Part shown: piece by piece, positions 7,925 to 15,055 of the stretch
How positions within the stretch are numbered: position 1 is the first letter of the stretch
Layout of the letters: the number at the start of each line of letters is the position of its first letter
Assembly (NCBI GenBank): GCA_030653405.1
Contig: JAURZO010000023.1
Coordinates: forward strand, 1 to 26,620
Origin: Zwartia sp.
Lineage (GTDB): Bacteria; Pseudomonadota; Gammaproteobacteria; Burkholderiales; Burkholderiaceae_B
Length of the DNA: 26,620 nt
Direction: 5' to 3'
Translations under genes and position numbers: made by a program
Notes under the pieces: generated by a model
What the model was told of the DNA's origin: nothing
Databases searched by the model: none
The model's input: the letters and a program-made list of their open reading frames with translations, nothing else

Positions 7925-8677
7925 ATGATGCGTTTAAAAAACAAAGTAGCAATCGTAACGGGTGCAGCGAGTGGTTTTGGTGCTGAAATTGCTCGCAGCT
8001 ATGCGCGCGAAGGTGGCAAGGTTGTGATCGCTGATCTCAACGAGGTCGGAGCACAAAAAGTCGCTGATGAGATTGGTTCAGCCGCTGTTGCGATCAAATG
8101 CGATGTCAGCCAACGACCTGACATCGATCGAGCCGTGAAAGCCGCGATGGATCATTTTGGTTCTGTCGATATCGTAGTCAATAACGCGGGTTTTACGCAT
8201 AAAAATCAGCCATTCCTGAATGTTGACGAGGCAACCTACGATCGTTGCTTTGACGTGAATGTCAAAGCTATCTATCACATGATCAATGCTGTTGTGCCGA
8301 TGATGCGCGCCAGAAAATCCGGCTGCAATATTAATGTACGCTCAACGGCTGGTATGCGCCCTCGGCCTGGATTGACGTGGTACAACGCGTCCAAAGGCGC
8401 AGCCAATTTGCTTTCGAAATCACTTGCTGTCGAACTGGCAGGCGACAATATTCGAGTCAACGTGATTTGTCCTGTCATGGGCGACACCGGTATGCTGGGT
8501 GATTTTATGGGTGTCCCAGATACACCAGAAAATCGCGCCCGTTTTATTGCCACCATTCCCATGGGGCGGCTCAGCGTACCGCGTGATATCGCGAATGCGG
8601 CAGTATTTTTAGCGTCTGAAGAGGCCTCGTTTTTGACGGGCCTCGAGCTTCCAGTAGACGGTGGTCGAACGATTTAA
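7925..8677 (+). CDS. Short-chain dehydrogenase/reductase (SDR)
   Basis: This is a classical SDR of 250 aa. The dinucleotide motif TGAASGFG is at 12-19, NNAG at 86-89, and the catalytic Ser140, Tyr153 and Lys157 (YNASK) are all present. Acidic D37 after the second strand (IADLN) suggests NAD(H) rather than NADP(H), so it may oxidise a hydroxy-acyl or hydroxy-acid intermediate. An upstream in-frame GTG at 7895 lengthens the frame by 10 residues, but the strong GAGGAG at 7913-7918 sits at the right distance for the ATG at 7925. As the last gene of the operon it is followed by a terminator at 8700-8734. It most likely catalyses a step after the acyl-CoA dehydrogenase; the substrate is not known. 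Confidence 0.93.
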   Translation: MMRLKNKVAIVTGAASGFGAEIARSYAREGGKVVIADLNEVGAQKVADEIGSAAVAIKCDVSQRPDIDRAVKAAMDHFGSVDIVVNNAGFTHKNQPFLNVDEATYDRCFDVNVKAIYHMINAVVPMMRARKSGCNINVRSTAGMRPRPGLTWYNASKGAANLLSKSLAVELAGDNIRVNVICPVMGDTGMLGDFMGVPDTPENRARFIATIPMGRLSVPRDIANAAVFLASEEASFLTGLELPVDGGRTI

Positions 8678-8699
8678 GAGGGCAAAATTTCAGATCTTC

Positions 8700-8734
8700 A
8701 AAAGGTCAGCTCTCGCGAGCGGCCTTTTGTTTTT
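8700..8734 (+). terminator. Intrinsic terminator of the catabolic operon, overlapping the 3' end of rph
   Basis: AAAAGG (8700-8705) pairs with CCTTTT (8723-8728) around an inner GCTC-TCGC-GAGC hairpin (8709-8720), followed by G and five Ts. It ends the plus-strand operon. The same bases encode the last residues and stop codon of rph on the other strand, so it may also help stop rph transcripts, although the U-run on that side is short. Confidence 0.7.
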
Positions 8735-9446
8735 CTTTAAGTTCCAAAATACCTTTTTCCGCAAGACTCAATAAAGCGTTAAGCTCATTGCGGTCAAAGG
8801 CGTGACCCTCAGCAGTCCCCTGCACCTCGACATAACGGCCGGCCCCAGTCATCACAACGTTCATGTCTGCGTCGCAGCCAGAGTCTTCAGGGTAATCAAG
8901 ATCGAGGGTTGGGAAACCATCTACCATTCCGACAGAGATCGCGGCCACCGAGTCCTTGAGAGGATTTTGCGTAATGATGCCCTTTTTGAGCAAGCCCTCC
9001 ACAGCATCGGCGACTGCGATCCAAGCACCGGTGATACTTGCGCAACGGGTACCACCGTCGGCCTGCAGCACGTCACAGTCGACCTGAATAGTTCGCTCAC
9101 CAAGCGCGTCCATATCCATTACTGCACGCAGGCTGCGGCCGATCAGACGTTGGATTTCTTGTGTACGGCCTGACTGTTTGCCTCGTGCAGCCTCGCGATC
9201 AGAGCGTGTATGGGTTGATCTGGGCAACATCCCGTATTCGGCAGTCACCCAACCCTGACCTTGGCCCTTGAGGAACGGAGGGACCTTTTCCAAAACACTG
9301 GCCGTACACAGGACATGGGTTTCGCCCATACAGAACAATACTGAACCCTCGGCGTAACGCGTGAAATGACGCTGTACTTTAACGGTGCGCAACTCATCTA
9401 AATTTCTACCTGATGGACGACCTTTGCTAGTGCTAGTATTTGACAC
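8706..9446 (-). CDS. rph: Ribonuclease PH
   Basis: RNase PH is a phosphate-dependent 3' exoribonuclease that trims tRNA 3' ends. The 246-aa protein shows the family opening RPSGRNLDELR (10-20), RHFTRYAEGSVL, the active-site MLPRSTHTRSDREAARGKQSGRTQEIQRLIGRSLRAV region (arginine-rich, phosphate and RNA binding, near residues 73-109), IQVDCDVLQADGGTRCASITGA near 120 and DLDYPEDSGCDADMNVVMT near 178. All are intact, so it should be active. It converges on the SDR operon and diverges from the gamma-glutamyltransferase gene with 46 bases between starts. In related genomes rph usually precedes rdgB; here the catabolic block intervenes. Confidence 0.97.
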   Translation of the reverse strand: MSNTSTSKGRPSGRNLDELRTVKVQRHFTRYAEGSVLFCMGETHVLCTASVLEKVPPFLKGQGQGWVTAEYGMLPRSTHTRSDREAARGKQSGRTQEIQRLIGRSLRAVMDMDALGERTIQVDCDVLQADGGTRCASITGAWIAVADAVEGLLKKGIITQNPLKDSVAAISVGMVDGFPTLDLDYPEDSGCDADMNVVMTGAGRYVEVQGTAEGHAFDRNELNALLSLAEKGILELKEKQKAARES

Positions 9447-9492
9447 GTTGAGCTCTCACGTACATTGACTCTTGTTAACTTTCGGACAGACC

Positions 9493-11352
9493 ATGATGGA
9501 GCTACTCCACCCTAGCCCTGTATATCAGCGTAACAGTATACGCAGCGCACAAGGCGCTGTCTTGCTGACGCTCATGCTTAATGTCATCGGACTATCTACC
9601 GTTTTACCCCTCCAGGTCCGCGCGCAGACAGAGAATGTCGCTGTCACACGCTATGACAATGCCATGGAAATCTTTCATCCAGTAAGAGCCACAGGTGGGA
9701 TGGTTGCAACCGAGCAGAGACTGGCAAGTGCGGTGGGGGCTGACATTCTGCTTCAAGGTGGAAATGCGATTGATGCTGCAGTGGCCGTTGGTTTCGCGCT
9801 CGCAGTCGTCCTCCCGAATGCCGGCAATCTTGGGGGTGGAGGCTTTATGCTGATACGGGATGCGAAGCGAGGTGAAATTGTCGCACTTGATTTTCGAGAG
9901 ACTGCACCTGCTGCGGCGCGTCACAACATGTTTCTCAATCAAACCGGTGAAGTCATTCCCGGAAAATCGACCCGAACACCCTACTCCGTTGCTGTGCCTG
10001 GATCCGTGGCCGGATTAATCTTTGCGTCCAAGCATTACGGCAGTTTGTCACTTGAAAAACTGCTAGAACCTGCAATCAGACTGGCAGAAGAAGGCTTCGA
10101 CGTCAGTCCAGTCCTTGCCCAGCAATTCAGCCTGCAACGTGCGCATCTCGAGCGTTGGCCTTCAACGCGAGAGGTATTTTTTAAACAAAAAATTGGGACG
10201 CCACCCTGTGAGCTTTCGGCCTGTCCATCGTCAAGCCTCACAACATACTCGGCTGGCGAACGCCTCATTCAAAAGGACTTGGCGCAAACATTACGCCTCA
10301 TCGCAGAACACGGCGAGAGCGGTTTTTACAAAGGCCGTGTGGCACACGCGATTGTCGAAACACTGGAGAGCGCAGATCAACCCATTACGTTGGATGACCT
10401 CGCAGGCTATCGCACGATTAAACGTGCGCCCATTCACGGTATATATCGAGGCTTTGATATCTATTCCATGCCGCCACCGAGTTCGGGCGGCGTGCATTTA
10501 ATCCAAATGCTCAATCTGCTCGAAAAGTATCCACTTGCAGAGTATGGTGCTGGCAGTGCGAAGACTCTACACTTGATTGCAGAAAGTGCAAGGCTCGCCT
10601 ATGCGGACCGAGCAACCCACCTTGGTGATCCTGATTTTGTGAACGTCCCCATGAAGGGATTGACCTCAAAAGCCTATGCCAATCATCTCAGCCCACTATT
10701 GAATCCCGATCGTATGACACCAAGTCAGTTCATCAGGGCGGGTGCGGCGCCAGATTTCGAAAGTGAACAAACGACACATTTTTCGATAATGGATCATAGG
10801 GGAAATATCGTGAGTTGCACCTATACCCTTAACCTAAACTTTGGCTCTGGCATTGTTGCTCGGGGAACAGGCGTTTTATTGAATAATGAGATGGATGATT
10901 TTTCGGCAAAGCCTGGAGCACCTAATGCGTTCGGGTTACTGGGTGGTCAAGCCAATGCGATCGAGCCTGGCAAACGTCCGTTGAGCTCGATGACCCCAGT
11001 GATTATCATGAAAGATCAACAACCCTGGCTCGCCACAGGCACGCCAGGCGGCGCAAGAATCATCACGACCGTTCTACAAACCGTCTTGAACGTAATCGAC
11101 TTTAAAATGAACATTGCTGAGGCATTGTCTGTGCCCCGGGTGCATCATCAATGGATGCCTGACTATTTGCGCATTGAGCGCGGCATCAGTCCCGACACCG
11201 TTCGCATCCTTAAAGATATGGGACATGAGGTTCGTGTGATGCCCACCATGGGTCGCGTACAGACCGTTCAACAGCAATCCGGTGTGCTGTATGGGGCATC
11301 GGATCCACGCAACCCCGATGGCGCAGCGATCGGTATAGAGAGAATGCAATGA
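9493..11352 (+). CDS. ggt: Gamma-glutamyltransferase (secreted, glutathione hydrolase)
   Basis: GGT cleaves or transfers the gamma-glutamyl group of glutathione and related peptides, in the periplasm. From the ATG at 9493 (619 aa) the protein begins with a signal peptide: Arg-containing n-region, hydrophobic stretch VLLTLMLNVIGLSTVL, likely cleavage after a VRAQ-type site. The autoprocessing site is visible as TTHFSIMD, with Thr427 as the expected new N-terminus and nucleophile, followed by SCTYTLN, GTGVLLNNEMDDFSAKPG and PLSSMTP, all diagnostic of the large family. The frame opens 7 codons earlier at a TTG (9472); neither start has a good Shine-Dalgarno. Its stop overlaps the yicC start as ATGA. 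A second, different GGT gene is at the right edge. Confidence 0.95.
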   Translation: MMELLHPSPVYQRNSIRSAQGAVLLTLMLNVIGLSTVLPLQVRAQTENVAVTRYDNAMEIFHPVRATGGMVATEQRLASAVGADILLQGGNAIDAAVAVGFALAVVLPNAGNLGGGGFMLIRDAKRGEIVALDFRETAPAAARHNMFLNQTGEVIPGKSTRTPYSVAVPGSVAGLIFASKHYGSLSLEKLLEPAIRLAEEGFDVSPVLAQQFSLQRAHLERWPSTREVFFKQKIGTPPCELSACPSSSLTTYSAGERLIQKDLAQTLRLIAEHGESGFYKGRVAHAIVETLESADQPITLDDLAGYRTIKRAPIHGIYRGFDIYSMPPPSSGGVHLIQMLNLLEKYPLAEYGAGSAKTLHLIAESARLAYADRATHLGDPDFVNVPMKGLTSKAYANHLSPLLNPDRMTPSQFIRAGAAPDFESEQTTHFSIMDHRGNIVSCTYTLNLNFGSGIVARGTGVLLNNEMDDFSAKPGAPNAFGLLGGQANAIEPGKRPLSSMTPVIIMKDQQPWLATGTPGGARIITTVLQTVLNVIDFKMNIAEALSVPRVHHQWMPDYLRIERGISPDTVRILKDMGHEVRVMPTMGRVQTVQQQSGVLYGASDPRNPDGAAIGIERMQ

Positions 11353-12284
11353 TTAAAAGTATGACCGCTTTCGGAAGCGGTAAATCTGAACACCCATTTG
11401 GTACGGTGACTGTGGAACTCAGATCTGTTAACAGCCGGTTTCTTGATGTGCAGTTTCGACTGCCAGATAAGCTGAGACTGGCGGAACACCCGATTAAAGA
11501 ACGTCTTTCGGCGGAACTGTCACGCGGCAAGGTCGAGGTACGTGCGCACTTTAGCCGGTCACACATCACATCCTCCTCGGAGCTGAGTGAAGAGGTGTTG
11601 CTAACCGTGGCGGCACAACTTGCACAAGTCAGAAAAGTCTTACCGGATACCGTTTCGCCTTCATTAGCAGAGCTCTTGAGCTGGGCAGGTGTCCAACAAG
11701 CTCAGGTCGACCCCGACCTGTGGCTTGGCGCTTGCAATACAGCTCTCAATCTGGCGTTGACTGAGCTTCAGGCAGGCCGCACGCGCGAGGGCCAACGACT
11801 CAGCCACGTCATGCTCGACACTGCGAAACAAGTTGGCAACATCGTGCATGAGATTGAGCAACATATGCCTGCTTTACTCACGACACAAAAAGAGCGCCTT
11901 GCACAGAAACTGCGGGAAACCATGCAAAACGCTTTTCCTTCTGGCTTTACGCACATCTCTGGATCAGAATTATCGGAAAGGCTCGCAAACGAATCGAGCT
12001 TATTTGCTTTGCGTATTGATGTGGCAGAAGAACTCGCTCGGCTCAAGTCGCATTTGAGCGAGTTGCAGTATTTACTCCAAGACGCGACAGTCACTGGCAC
12101 CAAAACCAAAGGTTCCGCTGCGCGTGGCAGCGCAGGTAAACGTCTTGATTTTCTTTTTCAGGAAATGAACCGCGAGGCCAATACTTTAGGTTCAAAGGCG
12201 GGGAGTCTTGACATGTCTAAAGCCGCCATTGACCTAAAATTACTGATCGAACAGATGAAAGAACAGGCCATGAACATCGAGTAG
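11349..12284 (+). CDS. yicC: YicC/YloC family endoribonuclease
   Basis: The 311-aa protein has the family's start MIKSMTAFGSG (1-11), VELRSVNSRFLDVQFRLPD (about 25-43) and the C-terminal block KRLDFLFQEMNREANTLGSKA and LKLLIEQMKEQAMNIE ending exactly at the C-terminus. YicC homologues are endoribonucleases linked to small-RNA turnover and stationary-phase survival. A Thr/Lys/Gly-rich linker (GTKTKGSAARGSAGK) precedes the C-terminal block. It overlaps ggt by 4 bases, suggesting coupled translation with an unrelated secreted enzyme. In many relatives yicC sits just before gmk; here two minus-strand genes lie between. Confidence 0.93.
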   Translation: MIKSMTAFGSGKSEHPFGTVTVELRSVNSRFLDVQFRLPDKLRLAEHPIKERLSAELSRGKVEVRAHFSRSHITSSSELSEEVLLTVAAQLAQVRKVLPDTVSPSLAELLSWAGVQQAQVDPDLWLGACNTALNLALTELQAGRTREGQRLSHVMLDTAKQVGNIVHEIEQHMPALLTTQKERLAQKLRETMQNAFPSGFTHISGSELSERLANESSLFALRIDVAEELARLKSHLSELQYLLQDATVTGTKTKGSAARGSAGKRLDFLFQEMNREANTLGSKAGSLDMSKAAIDLKLLIEQMKEQAMNIE

Positions 12285-12321
12285 TGCGTTCATCCACCTG
12301 CCGATCAAGGTTGCGCGCTGA

Positions 12322-13077
12322 TTAGCCGCGACCGACAAACGGCATGGTGGTCGCCATGATGGTCACAAACTGAACGTTGGTCTCAAGCGGAAAGCTCACC
12401 ATTTGACCAATCGTCTGCGCCACATGATTGACGTCCATGCGCGGCTCGACACGCGTCGAGCCGTCAGGCTGGGGCACACCTTTGGTCATGCGCTCGGTCA
12501 TCGGCGTCGCGGCATTTCCAATATCGATCTGACTGCATGCAATGCGATAGGCACGTGTATCAAGCGAAATGGACTTGGTCAGTCCCGTCACGGCATGCTT
12601 AGTTGCCGTGTAACCAATTGAGAATGGTCGCGGGGCATGCGCGGAGATGGATCCGTTATTAATGATCCGACCGCCTTGAGGATTTTGCGACTTCATGATT
12701 CGAATGGCCGCCTGGGCGCATAAAAACATACCCGTCAAATTGATGTTGACGATATCTTTCCAGATCTCGACAGGTAAATCTTCGATCGGGACAGGTGGAC
12801 CACCGCGCCCCGCGTTGTTGAACAACACATCGAGTCTTCCCCAACGCCGCATCACCTCGGCAAAGAGGGCATTGACCGAGGCTTCATCGCTCACATCCGT
12901 GACGATGGGATGAAGATTTGCTGCAAAATCACCCCCCTCTTTTTTTGTTTCTTCTAGTGCATCCAGACGACGCCCAGCTAGCGCCACTTGATAGCCAGCA
13001 GTCGCTAAATTGATGGCCACTGCACGGCCAATCCCGGAACCCGCACCAGTAATTACTGCAACCTTAAGGTCAGACAT
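12322..13077 (-). CDS. Short-chain dehydrogenase/reductase (SDR), probably NADP-dependent
   Basis: This is a classical SDR of 251 aa with TGAGSGIG at 10-17, NNAG at 87-90 and the catalytic Ser143, Tyr156 (YTATK) and Lys160. Arg36-Arg37 after the second strand (AGRRLDAL) favour NADP(H). An AAGGA Shine-Dalgarno lies just before the ATG at 13077. The C-terminal tail (NVQFVTIMATTMPFVGRG) replaces the usual GG-containing end, typical of a subgroup of uncharacterised SDRs. It lies 67 bases downstream of the sulfurtransferase on the same strand and may be cotranscribed. The substrate cannot be read from sequence. Confidence 0.9.
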   Translation of the reverse strand: MSDLKVAVITGAGSGIGRAVAINLATAGYQVALAGRRLDALEETKKEGGDFAANLHPIVTDVSDEASVNALFAEVMRRWGRLDVLFNNAGRGGPPVPIEDLPVEIWKDIVNINLTGMFLCAQAAIRIMKSQNPQGGRIINNGSISAHAPRPFSIGYTATKHAVTGLTKSISLDTRAYRIACSQIDIGNAATPMTERMTKGVPQPDGSTRVEPRMDVNHVAQTIGQMVSFPLETNVQFVTIMATTMPFVGRG

Positions 13078-13144
13078 TGATATTCCTTAGCTAAATGATT
13101 TGCCCGATGATGAGCGTCGACTCAGTGTATAAAAATTAAAAGTA

Positions 13145-14017
13145 TCAGGCTTTCGCGCTTGCAGGACCCGTTTCGATCGGCGCATCAGGCTGGGCGCACC
13201 ATTCACTCCAAGATCCTCCATACAGTGCCGCCCCGGGTAAGTCTGCAATCTCCATGGCCAACAATAGATGACAAGCAGAAACGCCTGAACCGCAACTCGC
13301 GACCACCTCGTTTGCTGGGTGCGTCCCCATTAACGTCAATAATTCAGCGCGTAAAATCTCGGGCTTTTTAAACTGGAAATTTGCATCCAGATTTTCTTTG
13401 GAAAATCGACTCAGTGATCCGGGTATATGACCCGCTTTGGGATCCAACGTCTCATTCAAGCCCTGAAAACGATCATTAGGACGACCATCAATGATCACAC
13501 GATCTGTGCGACCAAGACCCGCACGTACGTCTTTATAGTCGACAGTCTTTGTTAGCGCCGTTGATCGTTTGAAATTACCGCGGGGGCGTGGTGCCGGCAC
13601 CTCAGTGGTCAGCGCCAGTCCAGCTTGGGTCCACGCGTCAATCGTGCCATCCAGCACTGCAACATTGGCATGACCTACCCAACGCGAACACCACCACATC
13701 CGCGCAGCATAAGAACCCCCTGGCGCATCATAGGCAACAATCAACGTGTCTGCATTCACGCCAAGTTCAGCCAAGCTATTCGCCAAGTCATCAGGGTGAG
13801 GGAGTGGATGACGGCCATTAGCGCCATTTGGAGTGCTACTTAAGACTTGACCCAGATTGACGTAAATCGCCCCGGGAATATGCCCCGCCTGATAGGCCTT
13901 AAGACCCAAGCTTGAATCGACCAGGTCATAGCGACAATCACAAATCAAGACGCTTGAAGCGTCCTGCGCTAATCGGGCTTGGAGTTCTTCGACGGAAATC
14001 AAATGAGAGGTCTTCAT
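13145..14017 (-). CDS. sseA: 3-mercaptopyruvate sulfurtransferase (two-domain rhodanese)
   Basis: This protein has two tandem rhodanese domains. The first (about 5-150) has CRYDLVD and HIPGAIYVNL but acts structurally. The second carries the active loop CGSGVSAC with catalytic Cys242, the loop pattern of mercaptopyruvate sulfurtransferases rather than thiosulfate rhodaneses. It transfers sulfur from 3-mercaptopyruvate to thiol acceptors or cyanide. I start it at the ATG at 14017 (290 aa) because an AAGGA precedes it and SseA homologues begin there; an in-frame ATG at 14056 adds 13 residues without a ribosome binding site. It is divergent from gmk. A weak TTGCAC-N17-GATAAC pair upstream could be its promoter. 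Confidence 0.92.
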   Translation of the reverse strand: MKTSHLISVEELQARLAQDASSVLICDCRYDLVDSSLGLKAYQAGHIPGAIYVNLGQVLSSTPNGANGRHPLPHPDDLANSLAELGVNADTLIVAYDAPGGSYAARMWWCSRWVGHANVAVLDGTIDAWTQAGLALTTEVPAPRPRGNFKRSTALTKTVDYKDVRAGLGRTDRVIIDGRPNDRFQGLNETLDPKAGHIPGSLSRFSKENLDANFQFKKPEILRAELLTLMGTHPANEVVASCGSGVSACHLLLAMEIADLPGAALYGGSWSEWCAQPDAPIETGPASAKA

Positions 14018-14153
14018 AACGAATGCGTTCCTTAAGTCGATATTGAAATTCGGCATTGAGTTTGTCTGTTTATAAAGTTATCTGCGTCACGCGTAATCAG
14101 TGCAAGCACTCTGCTATGCTTTTAACTTATTTCACTCTTCTCCATTGTCACCT

Positions 14154-14780
14154 ATGTCACTGGTCGCTGGAAACGTTTTTATGGTTGTCGCTCCTAGTGG
14201 GGCTGGCAAGTCCAGTTTGGTTAACGCGCTTTTAGCCCGCGATCCGACACTTTGCCTGTCGGTTTCCTGCACGACGCGCGCGCCTCGTTCAGGCGAGATC
14301 GATGGGAAAGACTATCGTTTTGTCAGCAAAACTCAGTTTGAGTCCATGCGACAACAGCAACAGCTTTTGGAATGGGCTGAAGTCCACGGTAATTTTTACG
14401 GCACACCAAGAGACAAAATTGACCAGGCGGTCGCTTTTGGTCAAGACATCTTGCTTGAAATTGATTGGCAAGGCGCACGTCAGGTCAAAAAACTATTCCC
14501 TGAAGCGATTGGTGTTTTTATCTTGCCCCCCTCAATTGCTACGCTCAGAGAACGGCTGACACAGAGAGGTCAGGATGACGATGCCGTCATCGAGCGCCGC
14601 ATTGAAGCGGCAAGCGAAGAGATTTCGCACGCCCCAGAATTCGAATATGTTATTATTAATCAAGACTTTAGCATTGCTCTGACTCAACTCACCCAAATCA
14701 TCGAAACGGCTAAGCTGCGCTACCCGCGCCAGTTAGCCCGGCATACTGATTTGTTCAGGTCTTTTGACTTGCTGCCCTGA
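14154..14780 (+). CDS. gmk: Guanylate kinase
   Basis: Gmk phosphorylates GMP to GDP with ATP. The P-loop APSGAGKSS is at 13-21, followed by the GMP-binding segment SCTTRAPRSGEIDGKDYRFVS, EWAEVHGNFYGTP and the LID/ATP part QRGQDDDAVIERRI. From the ATG at 14154 it is 208 aa, matching E. coli (207). An in-frame GTG at 14100 would add 18 residues unlike any Gmk, so I reject it. It is the first gene of a gmk-rpoZ-spoT cluster, which joins GTP-pool supply to RNA polymerase and the stringent response. A 6-bp hairpin TGCCCT-gagta-AGGGCA (14773-14789) covers its stop codon without a U-run. Confidence 0.96.
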   Translation: MSLVAGNVFMVVAPSGAGKSSLVNALLARDPTLCLSVSCTTRAPRSGEIDGKDYRFVSKTQFESMRQQQQLLEWAEVHGNFYGTPRDKIDQAVAFGQDILLEIDWQGARQVKKLFPEAIGVFILPPSIATLRERLTQRGQDDDAVIERRIEAASEEISHAPEFEYVIINQDFSIALTQLTQIIETAKLRYPRQLARHTDLFRSFDLLP

Positions 14781-14840
14781 GTAAGGGCAACCGCTATACT
14801 TGACCCTATAACGTTTATTTCACTTTCAAACAGGACTTCC

Positions 14841-15044
14841 ATGGCCCGCATCACCGTTGACGATTGCCTCGAAAAGATTCCAAATCGCTTCAAGCTTACG
14901 CTGGCTGCGACGTACCGGGCTCGCGAGCTCGCACAGGGCCACGCCGCACGTCTTGATAGTAAAGACAAACCTACCGTGACCGCATTGCGTGAAATATCGG
15001 CTGGCCTGACCGGCATTGAAATGTTGCGCAAGGTCCCAACCTAA
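14841..15044 (+). CDS. rpoZ: DNA-directed RNA polymerase omega subunit
   Basis: Omega is the small (67 aa) subunit that helps assemble beta-prime and forms part of a (p)ppGpp site on RNA polymerase. The family opening MARITVDDCLEKIPNRFKL and the ATYRARELAQG helix are clear, and KPTVTALREI follows. The length suits the short beta-proteobacterial form. A CAGGA Shine-Dalgarno stands before the ATG. It is 60 bases after gmk and 11 bases before spoT, so all three are likely cotranscribed. Confidence 0.96.
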   Translation: MARITVDDCLEKIPNRFKLTLAATYRARELAQGHAARLDSKDKPTVTALREISAGLTGIEMLRKVPT

Positions 15045-15055
15045 GCAGGAATCAA

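Noticed and set aside
4302..8705. Direct repeats or integrase traces at the edges of the catabolic block
   Set aside because: I compared both junctions by eye and saw no repeat, tRNA or recombinase gene, so the transfer mechanism remains unsupported.
14100..14153. Extended Gmk start at GTG
   Set aside because: No ribosome binding site, and the added 18 residues are not seen in guanylate kinases; the ATG at 14154 gives the normal length.
14781..14840. Separate promoter for rpoZ-spoT (TATACT or TTGACC boxes)
   Set aside because: No -35/-10 pair with acceptable spacing could be found; cotranscription with gmk is simpler.
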